Assembly (NCBI GenBank): GCA_964544955.1
Contig: CAZJEB010000011.1
Location: 1-47,813, forward strand
Origin: JAAZPT01 sp964544955
GTDB taxonomy: Bacteria > Bacillota > Clostridia > Christensenellales > Aristaeellaceae
Reading direction: 5' to 3'
Length of the DNA stretch: 47,813 bases
Shown: in pieces, positions 16,148-24,060 of the stretch
Layout of the letters: each line of letters opens with the position of its first letter
Numbering within the stretch: position 1 is the stretch's first letter
Notes under the pieces: model-generated
The model's database searches: none
What the model was told of the DNA's origin: nothing
Seen by the model: only the letters and a program-made list of their open reading frames with translations
Made by a program: the position numbers and the translations under genes

Positions 16148-17518
16148 TTAGATTTTATTAACTATATTTTTAAATATTCTTCCTCGTTCTTCATAATCTA
16201 CAAACATATCGAAACTTGCGCATGCAGGTGATAGTAAAACATTATAGCCATCCTCAGAAACTTCTCCTGCTTTTGCAACGGCATCTTCTAGTGTTGTAGC
16301 ATGAATGATATTATTGAAACCTACTTCTTTTAAACATTTTTCTATCTGTTTTGCTGTTTGCCCTATAAGTACAGCGTGTTTAATTGTATTAGAATCTTTT
16401 ATTGTTATACATAAATTTTTAAAATCAGTTTTTTTATCATAGCCACCCAAAATAATTGTTGTGGGTACTTTCATGGTATTTACAGCTTTTATTGTACTTT
16501 CTACATTAGTTCCTTTACTGTCGTTTATATACTTAATGCCATTTTTTATTGCTACAGATTCTATTCTGTGTTCTACACCTTCAAATGTTATTAAAGTATG
16601 CCTAATAACTGCGCTTGGTATTTTCATTGCAACAGCAATAGCCGCCATAGCCAATGCATTTTCTAAATTATGTGGGCCTGGAATATTAATATCATTTATA
16701 TTTATTATTTGTTTAATTTTACCATCCCACTTTACAGTAAGCATATTTTCAGAATCAACAAAGGCCCCAATATCCAATTCTTGTGTACGCGAAAACCACA
16801 AAATTTGAGATTTAATATTTTTAGCGTTTTCTCTTATTATTGCATCATCATAATTTAGAACCGCTATATCTTTATCAGCTTGGTTTTCAAACAATCTAAA
16901 TTTAAGCCTTATATATTCATCCATTGTGCCATGCCTGTTTAAATGATCTTCAGTAATATTTAATAATGCAGCAATTGCGGGATGAAATGTACTTATTGTT
17001 TCCAATTGAAAGCTTGATACTTCAGCAACAATAATATCATCTTGTTTAGAATTCATAACAGCTAAAGACATAGGATAGCCAACATTTCCAGCAACCCAAG
17101 AAATTTTACCTGCATTTTGAAGAATTCTACCTAATAGTGAAACACTTGTGGTTTTACCATTTGTACCCGAAACAGCTAATAACATTGATTTATTAAAAGC
17201 TGCTGCTACTTCTAATTCCCCTAAAACCCTTATATTTTTCTTATTTGCTTGTTTTACAATATTTGAGTCAATCGGAACCCCTGGGCTAATTACAAGCATA
17301 TCAACACCATATAAATACAAAGAAGGATCGGAGCCTAAATGTATTGCTTCAACCCTATTATTAAAGTTTTCAAGTTTTAGCCTCAGTTCAGTACTATCTT
17401 TTTGATCACAAAGTATCAACTTTGCCCCGTGTTGAATAAGCAGTTCAGAAACTGCTATTCCACTTCGCATTAAACCTAAAACTAATATTTTTTTACCATT
17501 AACGTTCAAAATATACAC
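16148..17518 (-). CDS. murD: UDP-N-acetylmuramoylalanine-D-glutamate ligase
   Basis: A 456-residue ATP-dependent Mur ligase adding D-Glu to UDP-MurNAc-L-Ala in the cytoplasm. It has an N-terminal UDP-binding Rossmann domain (VLGLMRSGIAVSELL), the ATP-binding SGTNGKTTSVSL, the metal-site ITEDHLNRHG, and the C-terminal GGYDKKTDF typical of MurD. The usual downstream neighbours ftsW and murG are missing; ftsQ follows after 18 bases. Confidence 0.97.
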   Translation of the reverse strand: MYILNVNGKKILVLGLMRSGIAVSELLIQHGAKLILCDQKDSTELRLKLENFNNRVEAIHLGSDPSLYLYGVDMLVISPGVPIDSNIVKQANKKNIRVLGELEVAAAFNKSMLLAVSGTNGKTTSVSLLGRILQNAGKISWVAGNVGYPMSLAVMNSKQDDIIVAEVSSFQLETISTFHPAIAALLNITEDHLNRHGTMDEYIRLKFRLFENQADKDIAVLNYDDAIIRENAKNIKSQILWFSRTQELDIGAFVDSENMLTVKWDGKIKQIININDINIPGPHNLENALAMAAIAVAMKIPSAVIRHTLITFEGVEHRIESVAIKNGIKYINDSKGTNVESTIKAVNTMKVPTTIILGGYDKKTDFKNLCITIKDSNTIKHAVLIGQTAKQIEKCLKEVGFNNIIHATTLEDAVAKAGEVSEDGYNVLLSPACASFDMFVDYEERGRIFKNIVNKI

Positions 17519-17533
17519 GCTCCAATTTTAGTA

Positions 17534-18565
17534 TTAAAAAATACTTGTTGTAAAACCATATATAGAGAATATCGCCAAAACAGATAATATTGTTGTAAAA
17601 ACTGCATACATCATTATTACTTGGGTTTCGCTATAACCTGATTTTTCAAAGTGATGATGTATAGGAGACATTTTAAATATTCTTTTACCATGAGTAACTT
17701 TAAAATAAACTCTTTGTATAATTACAGAAAGAGACGAGGCTATTGGAGTTACAAACACAAATAACAATAATAAGGGCATTTTTATAACCATTGCAATGCC
17801 TACGCTTGCTGCCCCAAGAAACATAGAACCAGTATCACCCATAAACACTTTTGCTGGATAGTAATTAAACCTTAGGAAGCCTAAACATCCACCAGCTATT
17901 GCAATAGAAAATATTGCTACATTTTGGTATGACATAGCTAAATCATAATTGCTTAACAAGGCATTCATTTGAATTAAAGATAGTATTAATATTGCCCATG
18001 ACAAAAATCCAACTACTGATACACTTGAAAGTAATCCGTCCATACCATCCTGAATATTTGCACTATTTACTATAAATATAATAACTAAGCTCATAATTGG
18101 TATATAAAATATACCTAAATCAAAAAATATTGATGTAAAAGGTATAAGTATTTCACTGCCTATGTTTGGTTGAAAATAGCAATATACACTAAATAAAACT
18201 GCAATTAAGGTTTGCCCAATAAGCTTTTGGGTTGCAGTTAAACCAAGATTTCGCTTTTGCTTTGCCTTTGTATAGTCATCAACAAAACCAATAGCAAGGC
18301 ATAAAAGGCAAAACAGAATTAACACAATTGTAAAATCAAAATTAAATGCATAAGTTCCTTTATGTAGTAATAACGAAAGAACTATAGATACACAAACAAA
18401 CATAAAGCCGCCCATTATAGGTGTACCCTGCTTTTTTTCATGAGCTGGCCCTAATTCGTATATATATTGAACCAAGCCTTTTGACTTAAAAAAATTAATA
18501 AGATATTTACCCAATAAAGCCACCAATAAAAATGATGCTACTAGTGATAAACTCATTCTTAACAT
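17534..18565 (-). CDS. mraY: Phospho-MurNAc-pentapeptide transferase
   Basis: A 343-residue polytopic membrane enzyme that transfers phospho-MurNAc-pentapeptide to undecaprenyl phosphate, giving lipid I. Family motifs seen are GTPIMGG, VDDYTKAKQKRNLGL, NIQDGMDGL (Mg site) and SPIHHHFEKSGYSE, among about ten hydrophobic segments. It lies between murE and murD where murF would normally precede it. The ATG at 18565 has GGAAGGA eight bases upstream. Confidence 0.97.
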   Translation of the reverse strand: MLRMSLSLVASFLLVALLGKYLINFFKSKGLVQYIYELGPAHEKKQGTPIMGGFMFVCVSIVLSLLLHKGTYAFNFDFTIVLILFCLLCLAIGFVDDYTKAKQKRNLGLTATQKLIGQTLIAVLFSVYCYFQPNIGSEILIPFTSIFFDLGIFYIPIMSLVIIFIVNSANIQDGMDGLLSSVSVVGFLSWAILILSLIQMNALLSNYDLAMSYQNVAIFSIAIAGGCLGFLRFNYYPAKVFMGDTGSMFLGAASVGIAMVIKMPLLLLFVFVTPIASSLSVIIQRVYFKVTHGKRIFKMSPIHHHFEKSGYSETQVIMMYAVFTTILSVLAIFSIYGFTTSIF

Positions 18566-18580
18566 AGTATGTTCCTTCCG

Positions 18581-18599
18581 TTTAACCTTTAAGGTTAAA
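18581..18599 (-). repeat. Small inverted repeat between murE and mraY
   Basis: TTTAACCTT and AAGGTTAAA surround a single base, right after the murE stop and before the mraY ribosome site. No U-run follows, so it is unlikely to terminate. It may protect or pace the mRNA. Confidence 0.4.
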
Positions 18600-18601
18600 A
18601 A

Positions 18602-20065
18602 TTAATTGAATCCTAATTCGTGAAGAAGTTCTTTTACAACCGCTTTTTCATCAAAAGGATGTTTAACACCCATCCGTTCTTGGTAAGTTTCATGCCCTTT
18701 TCCAGCAAGTATTATAAAATCGCCTTCATTAGCCATTTTAATTGCATTTTTTATAGCTTCACGCCTATTTTCTACTATTTCATACTCAGCATCAACTTTT
18801 TTAATGCCTTCTTCAATTGCTTCAATAATCCTTAATGGATTTTCCATTCTTGGATTATCTGATGTTAGTATAGAATAATCTGCCAATTCTCCAGCAATTT
18901 TACCCATAATAGGTCTTTTTCCATGATCTCTATCTCCACCACAGCCAAATACAACAATTACTCTATTTTTAGCAAATTCTCTAACAGTTTCTAATATATT
19001 CTTCAATGAGTCTGGTGAATGAGAATAGTCAAGAATTATAGAGAAATTTGTATGGGTATCCAATAGCTCTATCCTACCTGGAACATTTGTAACCCCTTCA
19101 AGGCCATTTTTAATGTGCTCATAATCAATATTCATAACAAGAGAAACTGCCGCGGATGCAAGCGCATTATAAACATTAAAATTACCGGTCATTTTCATTT
19201 TAATATCAAAATTATGTACATTTCCTAAATGAATATTAAAGCTTGCGCCAGATTCTAAAATTTCTATATTTCTTGCATAAACATCGGCGTTTGCACCAAT
19301 TCCATATGTAATATGGGGAATATCAATATCGTTTTCTATGATAATTGAAGAATCTTCATCCGAATTTAATACTGCATTTTTTACATAACCCATAGTAAAA
19401 AACTTCTTTTTTGCTTGAAAATAAGTTTCCATATCACCAAAATAATCAAGATGATCTTGGGATAAATTAGTAAAACACCCCACCTCAAATGTAAGGCCAT
19501 CTAAACGTAACATATCAATAGCATGAGCCGATACTTCCATTACTACAACCTGTACCCCTGCATCAACCATTATTCTAAGCGTGTTGTATAAATCAATTGG
19601 ATCTGGAGTTGTAAGCTTACTATCCATATGTTTATTGCCAATTACATTACCTGTTGTACCTATAACCCCAACATTGTAACCAGCTGCTTCAAATATAGAT
19701 TTAATCATAAACGATGTAGTTGTTTTACCTTTTGTGCCTGTAATTCCAATTAGCTTTAGCAAATCCTCTGGATGATTATAAAAAGCAGAAGAAATCCTTG
19801 CCATTGCTCCCCTTGATGTTTCAACAACAATTTGTGGTACATCAAAGTTTTCCAAGTATTTTTCAACTACTAAAGCTATACAGCCATTTTCTATAGCTTG
19901 TTTAGCAAAATTATGTGAGTCAAAAACAGCACCGCTTATGCAAAAGAATAAGCCATTTTCTGTTTTTAACCTACTATCCAATATTAGATTATCAATATTT
20001 ACATCCAAATTTCCATATGTTTTTATAACATAAGGATTGTTTTGTATGAGAGCACTTAGTTTCAT
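18602..20065 (-). CDS. murE: UDP-MurNAc-tripeptide synthetase, meso-diaminopimelate type
   Basis: A 487-residue Mur ligase adding the third residue of the peptidoglycan stem. The ATP site is GTKGKTT (110-116). The substrate motif DNPR at 403-406 is that of enzymes using meso-diaminopimelate, whereas Lys-specific enzymes differ here. This predicts A1gamma-type wall peptides. It is 12 bases after ftsL. A division transpeptidase gene normally sits between the two and is absent. Confidence 0.97.
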   Translation of the reverse strand: MKLSALIQNNPYVIKTYGNLDVNIDNLILDSRLKTENGLFFCISGAVFDSHNFAKQAIENGCIALVVEKYLENFDVPQIVVETSRGAMARISSAFYNHPEDLLKLIGITGTKGKTTTSFMIKSIFEAAGYNVGVIGTTGNVIGNKHMDSKLTTPDPIDLYNTLRIMVDAGVQVVVMEVSAHAIDMLRLDGLTFEVGCFTNLSQDHLDYFGDMETYFQAKKKFFTMGYVKNAVLNSDEDSSIIIENDIDIPHITYGIGANADVYARNIEILESGASFNIHLGNVHNFDIKMKMTGNFNVYNALASAAVSLVMNIDYEHIKNGLEGVTNVPGRIELLDTHTNFSIILDYSHSPDSLKNILETVREFAKNRVIVVFGCGGDRDHGKRPIMGKIAGELADYSILTSDNPRMENPLRIIEAIEEGIKKVDAEYEIVENRREAIKNAIKMANEGDFIILAGKGHETYQERMGVKHPFDEKAVVKELLHELGFN

Positions 20066-20077
20066 ATAACCCTCCAG

Positions 20078-20548
20078 TTAGTTAAAAATACTTATAATAG
20101 CATCCATCATATTAAATTCCATATAATTTTCTGCCTTAGTGTCTGCAACGGTTTCTATTACTTCAAACTCTGGAACTGGTATAAAAGTTGAACTTGCTTC
20201 ATTCCTTTTTACCATACCAATTTCTTTACTTGCCCTATAGGTAATATTTCCTTCTGTATTTGCTGTTTCAATTTCTTGCTTAACAGTTTCTATTCTTTCT
20301 AAAACAATTTTATGATATTCCAAATTCTGCTTGTATATTGCTTTTTGTGCATTAATTGAAATTACAAGTGAAACAGAGGTATAGGCTGCAAAAATTAATA
20401 AACCAACAAGTAAAATTCCACTTATCTTTAAAAAGTATTTTTTTATTGACGATTTTTTATCTTTTACTTTTGCTGTTTGCTTTAAATTTTCACTATACCT
20501 TTTTGTATAATACGCATTTACTGGTGTTCCAGTATAGCTTGTATTCAT
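20078..20548 (-). CDS. ftsL: FtsL-like cell division protein
   Basis: A 156-residue bitopic protein. It has a basic cytoplasmic start (to about 40), one membrane helix (about 41-64) and an extracellular coiled-coil-prone segment (about 66-100, INAQKAIYKQNLEYHKIVLE). This layout and its place between mraZ and murE identify it as FtsL, which pairs with FtsB/DivIC and FtsQ. A remnant of the conserved YRASKEIGMVKR zone follows the coil. Sequence conservation in the family is low, so the call rests on layout and position. Confidence 0.8.
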   Translation of the reverse strand: MNTSYTGTPVNAYYTKRYSENLKQTAKVKDKKSSIKKYFLKISGILLVGLLIFAAYTSVSLVISINAQKAIYKQNLEYHKIVLERIETVKQEIETANTEGNITYRASKEIGMVKRNEASSTFIPVPEFEVIETVADTKAENYMEFNMMDAIISIFN

Positions 20549-20561
20549 ATAAACCTCCTAT

Positions 20562-21086
20562 CTACTTAATAGATACTTTTGTTTCAAAATATTGTTTAAG
20601 CCAAATATCCTTGTCCTTAAGGAATTCGTCTGCGGCTTCTTCTGCCCTACTCAATGCACGTATTCTAATATATTTAATTTCCCCTACTGACTCTACTTCT
20701 TTTTCGTCTAAAAGGAATTTGCTTCTTAATTTGCTTGGTATAAGCAGCCTACCCTGGGAGTCACTTTGTTGCTTTGTATAACTAAAAGCCATCATGTTTG
20801 AAATAAACCTTTGTGCTGCCTCATTATTTGAATCCTGTACGCTTAATTCGTTTATAATATCTAAAAAATAATCATTTGTATAAATAGCAATACCATCAAA
20901 GTTAAGTGCAGGTGCAACAACAAATTCTTCCCCCAAAAGTGCCCTAAAATTACTGGGAATAATAATTCTTCCCTTGCCATCAACTGAGTGATTATAAGAG
21001 CCAAAAAACAAGCCATCAAGGCTTTTATAAGGGCGTGATGAATTATTGGTTTCGCTTATAGGGGATACATTTTTTTCATTATCCAT
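20562..21086 (-). CDS. mraZ: Transcriptional regulator MraZ
   Basis: A 174-residue AbrB-like DNA-binding regulator of its own dcw operon. Two swapped-hairpin repeats are clear: FFGSYNHSVDGKGRIIIPSN and TKQQSDSQGRLLIPSKLR. MraZ usually begins at the first of these; here about 29 polar residues (MDNEKNVSPISETNNSSRPYK) precede it. The extended start is supported by a strong AGGAGGGCA site just before two adjacent ATGs, and the second (21086) has the better spacing. An internal TTG could give the classical length but lacks a ribosome site. Downstream rsmH is missing. Confidence 0.93.
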   Translation of the reverse strand: MDNEKNVSPISETNNSSRPYKSLDGLFFGSYNHSVDGKGRIIIPSNFRALLGEEFVVAPALNFDGIAIYTNDYFLDIINELSVQDSNNEAAQRFISNMMAFSYTKQQSDSQGRLLIPSKLRSKFLLDEKEVESVGEIKYIRIRALSRAEEAADEFLKDKDIWLKQYFETKVSIK

Positions 21087-21100
21087 CATTGCCCTCCTTT

Positions 21101-21160
21101 ATATTTTCACTTTCCACCACTTTTGTTAATTCTCCACCATTATACACCACAAAACTCCCC
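21101..21160 (-). promoter_or_regulatory. Probable MraZ operator: 10-bp-phased GTGG repeats
   Basis: Read on the minus strand in consecutive 10-base blocks from 21160, the units are GGGGAGTTTT, GTGGTGTATA, ATGGTGGAGA, ATTAACAAAA, GTGGTGGAAA and GTGAAAATAT. Five of six start with a G-rich box in the same phase. MraZ in other bacteria binds tandem TGGGN/AAAGTG-type boxes spaced about 10 bases upstream of mraZ, so this array is the likely autoregulatory operator. Confidence 0.75.
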
Positions 21161-21167
21161 ATTGCAA
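21139..21167 (-). promoter_or_regulatory. Promoter of the dcw operon (mraZ)
   Basis: A -35 TTGCAA (21167-21162), 17-base spacer and perfect -10 TATAAT (21144-21139) lie inside the repeat array, so bound MraZ would cover the promoter. The start of transcription would be near 21132. The sequence further upstream, to the terminator at 21293, shows no gene. Confidence 0.8.
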
Positions 21168-21249
21168 TAAAAGATATATTAATAAAACAAAAGATTTTCA
21201 TAGAAATTTTAATTATGGGAATGTTTGTTCGGTATTAATCCCAAAAAAA

Positions 21250-21293
21250 GAACATATTTTCTTGTTTGGTTTATTAAACAAGAAAATATGTTC
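21250..21293 (-). terminator. Terminator of the dprA-phosphoesterase operon
   Basis: An 18-bp perfect stem, GAACATATTTTCTTGTTT with its complement, has an 8-base loop and is followed on the minus strand by CTTTTTTT. A classic intrinsic terminator, about 80 bases after the last gene. Confidence 0.92.
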
Positions 21294-21373
21294 CCATTTA
21301 TTTTATTATTTTAATTTATAATTAAATAATCTTTATATATGTTAATTAATTTTAATAATAATTTAAATAATAA

Positions 21374-22066
21374 TTAAATTATTTTTTTAAGTTTAAAGTT
21401 ATTGTAATCCGCAGAAACAAGCATATATTCTACACCATTAATAACTCCATTAAATGCTTCTTGAGTTCCATCACCATGAAGATGCCCATATACAACCTTA
21501 CTTAAATTATATTCTTCAAATATTTTTGTAAATTCTGTTTCAAGGCCATTGCTAAGTACTGGGGGAAAGTGCATCATTGCTATTCTAGTTTTTTGAGAGT
21601 CTTTCATCATATCCAAAGATAATTTAAGCCTTTGTAGTTCCCTTTCATAAATCTTTTTATCATCTTCACCTGATGTTTGTGGTGAGTTAGGAATTACCCA
21701 GCCACGAGTGCCCCCAATAATATATTTATCATTTTGAAAAACGTTATTTTGAATAAAATTCATGTTTTTATTTGTTACACTTTTAATTTTACTTAAAGAG
21801 CTCCACCAATAGTCATGGTTTCCTTTTATAAAAACCTTAACACCCTTCAAATCAGACAAACTATTTAAATCATCAATAGCATCATCTAGGCGCATTGCCC
21901 AACTAATATCACCTGGTATTAAAACGATATCATCATCATTAACATTAGCAATCCAATCATTTTTGATTTTAGAAAAATGATTGTTCCATGCAATACCAAA
22001 CATATCCATAGATTTTGATTCACTGCCACCAGGCAAGTGTAAATCCCCTATGGCAAATATACTCAT
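21374..22066 (-). CDS. Calcineurin-like metallophosphoesterase
   Basis: A 230-residue cytoplasmic enzyme with all metal-binding blocks of the family: GDLH (7-10), PGDISW (51-56, Asp53), KGNHDYWW (81-88), MMHFPP and GHLHGDG near the C-terminus. It probably hydrolyses a phosphomonoester or phosphodiester; the substrate cannot be read from sequence. It is the last gene of the long operon, nine bases after the zinc-ribbon gene. Confidence 0.88.
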   Translation of the reverse strand: MSIFAIGDLHLPGGSESKSMDMFGIAWNNHFSKIKNDWIANVNDDDIVLIPGDISWAMRLDDAIDDLNSLSDLKGVKVFIKGNHDYWWSSLSKIKSVTNKNMNFIQNNVFQNDKYIIGGTRGWVIPNSPQTSGEDDKKIYERELQRLKLSLDMMKDSQKTRIAMMHFPPVLSNGLETEFTKIFEEYNLSKVVYGHLHGDGTQEAFNGVINGVEYMLVSADYNNFKLKKII

Positions 22067-22075
22067 AATATTAGA

Positions 22076-22471
22076 TTACCATTCTTCTTCATCATCAAAG
22101 TTGGTATTCTCCTCGTTTTCTTTCTCAAACTCTAAAGAAACAGACTCTTCATTATCAACATCTTCCAGTTCTTCAATTTCCTCTGGAAGCTCTTCTTCTT
22201 CGTCATCTAGTGATTCTGTATCGATTTCTTGATCATCATACTCGTAGCTAGTATCATCAAAATCATCAGATTTAAGCATTTTTTTATAGCAAGATTTACA
22301 TAAACCTTTTGCGTGAATTGGTTTTTCCAAATTACATGACGAGCAAAATAGCACATCATCCTCATCTAGGTCGTCATCTAATATTCCTGCTTCATCCTTA
22401 CAAACTGAACAATATGTTTCATTTTCGGGGATATAATTCAATTGGCACTTTTCGCACTTAACAAAGTTCAC
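22076..22471 (-). CDS. Small zinc-ribbon protein with long acidic tail
   Basis: A 131-residue protein of unknown role. It has two CxxC pairs (CEKC..CSVC, residues 6-24) that form a zinc ribbon and a second set (CSSC..CKSC, about 43-61). An extremely acidic C-terminal half (about 70-131) follows, dominated by Glu and Asp. Such tails can mimic nucleic acid or bind basic partners. It is co-transcribed with the phosphoesterase and the secreted Ig-like protein. No family name is offered. Confidence 0.8.
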   Translation of the reverse strand: MNFVKCEKCQLNYIPENETYCSVCKDEAGILDDDLDEDDVLFCSSCNLEKPIHAKGLCKSCYKKMLKSDDFDDTSYEYDDQEIDTESLDDEEEELPEEIEELEDVDNEESVSLEFEKENEENTNFDDEEEW

Positions 22472-22489
22472 AGTACAGCCTCCATACTA

Positions 22490-24037
22490 TTATTTAATAA
22501 GATTTAGTTTTAGCAATGGAATATTACCAGCAATTTCATTATTTTGCAATAGCAAACTTTCATTTGCAAAGCCTAAATATTCAGAAAACATGTTAACAGA
22601 ACTATTAATTAGGTCATCACTTACTTCTGTATCGCTTAGTATATAGGCTAAATCTGCGTATTCTTCGCCCTTTTTAGAATAAGCAACAGTTAATAAATAT
22701 TGATTATCAATTTTTTGAATATTTGTTATATAAACTTGTGAGTTTATAAGTGTTCCCTTATATTTATCAATATTTTCTAATAAACCTTTATATGTGGGTT
22801 TAACAGATGCATCAATTATTAACTGATCTTTTTGCTCTAAAGTTTGTTCACGTTTAAAATCAAACTTGAAACGTCTGTTTTGAAGCCCTTTTTTTGAAAA
22901 AACTAGAACTATTGTGTAGTCGCCTTCTTTTGATGTATCAAAACTTAAAGAAAATTTACCTTCAGATGTTATCCTTTTATTTGCCAAAGGTTTATCATTC
23001 ATAAGAATTTGTATTTGTGCCCCTGGTTCACCTGCTCCTTTAATTTTTAATTCGTCAGTAGTAATAACTGATGGAATTTCAGCAGAAAAATCAACTGCTA
23101 AAAGCGTTTCTCTAAAAGTTACAGGGAAAGCCCATTCAATAAGGTCTTCACCATTATAATTAGCTGTAACAGTTATTAAATAAACACCTTGTTGAGCAAA
23201 TACAATTGGTATTTCAAATTTATCACGTTTATCAGCAGTAGCTTTAATAATATCTGGGTTTGTTGAACTTAAGCTCATAACAACTGCAGTAAACTCAACA
23301 CCTTCTGTAGCATTGCCTGCAATTACCACTTTCCTATTTTTAGTTTCCTTAAGCGGACTATCTGTTAAGCTTATTCTAGCGGTAGCAACATTTGTTAATG
23401 GTTCTATTTTAGTAAATCGCCAAGTTTTCCATATTTTGTTTAGGGCTGTATTATCCTGTGTTGTTAAGTTTCTACCAAAAACTTTCATGTCTATAGATAT
23501 TATATAGCCATTTTTTATTGTTTTGCGGGAATGTGCAGAGTAATCACGAACCCCATCAGTTTCATGGTTGTATTTTAAAACCAAGAACCTTCCAATATCG
23601 CCACCCATATTTTTCCAGTTTGAACTTTTATAATCAAACCCCTGATCCTCATATATATTTTTGGGATGGAAAGATACACGCCAGGCACCACGCGCTTCCG
23701 CGCTTTGCTCATCAACATCAAATATCATTTCCGATGTTTCATCTTTAGTAGCCGTAACTTCTAAGCAAGCATCGCCTTTTGTGTTCCAAGCTTGAAGGAG
23801 TACGCCCCTTACGGCAAAATCATCAAGCACATCCTCCTTGGTTTTGTTATTAGCCAATAACCATTGAGATGCTGCATCAATAGTATTTTCAGTTATAACC
23901 GTATAATCCTCTGGAATTGTAATTGCTGCATGTATTTTACCAAAAACATGTTCTTGCGCTTGTGCATTTACTGAAAAACACGAAATACAAAACATAGCTA
24001 TTAATGATAAAAACAAAACTTTTAATTTTGAACCCAT
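22490..24037 (-). CDS. Secreted protein with Ig-like domains, unknown function
   Basis: A 515-residue exported protein with a signal peptide (about 1-27, cleavage near NAQAQ-EH). Residues 30-215 form an unrecognised domain. They are followed by two beta-sandwich-like segments (about 218-315 and 318-400, the second with AGEPGAQIQILMNDKP and GKFSLSFDTSKEGDY) resembling bacterial Ig-like repeats. An alpha/beta C-terminal domain ends it. There is no lipobox Cys at the cleavage site and no wall anchor. It sits directly behind hslU, so a role at the cell surface is likely, but nothing shows which. Confidence 0.75.
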   Translation of the reverse strand: MGSKLKVLFLSLIAMFCISCFSVNAQAQEHVFGKIHAAITIPEDYTVITENTIDAASQWLLANNKTKEDVLDDFAVRGVLLQAWNTKGDACLEVTATKDETSEMIFDVDEQSAEARGAWRVSFHPKNIYEDQGFDYKSSNWKNMGGDIGRFLVLKYNHETDGVRDYSAHSRKTIKNGYIISIDMKVFGRNLTTQDNTALNKIWKTWRFTKIEPLTNVATARISLTDSPLKETKNRKVVIAGNATEGVEFTAVVMSLSSTNPDIIKATADKRDKFEIPIVFAQQGVYLITVTANYNGEDLIEWAFPVTFRETLLAVDFSAEIPSVITTDELKIKGAGEPGAQIQILMNDKPLANKRITSEGKFSLSFDTSKEGDYTIVLVFSKKGLQNRRFKFDFKREQTLEQKDQLIIDASVKPTYKGLLENIDKYKGTLINSQVYITNIQKIDNQYLLTVAYSKKGEEYADLAYILSDTEVSDDLINSSVNMFSEYLGFANESLLLQNNEIAGNIPLLKLNLIK

Positions 24038-24060
24038 GATAATACTCCTTTCCCTAATAT

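Noticed and set aside
20960..21000. Internal TTG as the true mraZ start, giving the classical length
   Set aside because: No ribosome site in front of it, whereas the upstream ATG pair has a strong AGGAGG.
21218..21231. LexA/DinR-like half site (GGAATGTTTGTTCG) upstream of mraZ
   Set aside because: Only one half matches the CGAAC-N4-GTTCG consensus; the other has two mismatches, and it lies 50 bases above the promoter.
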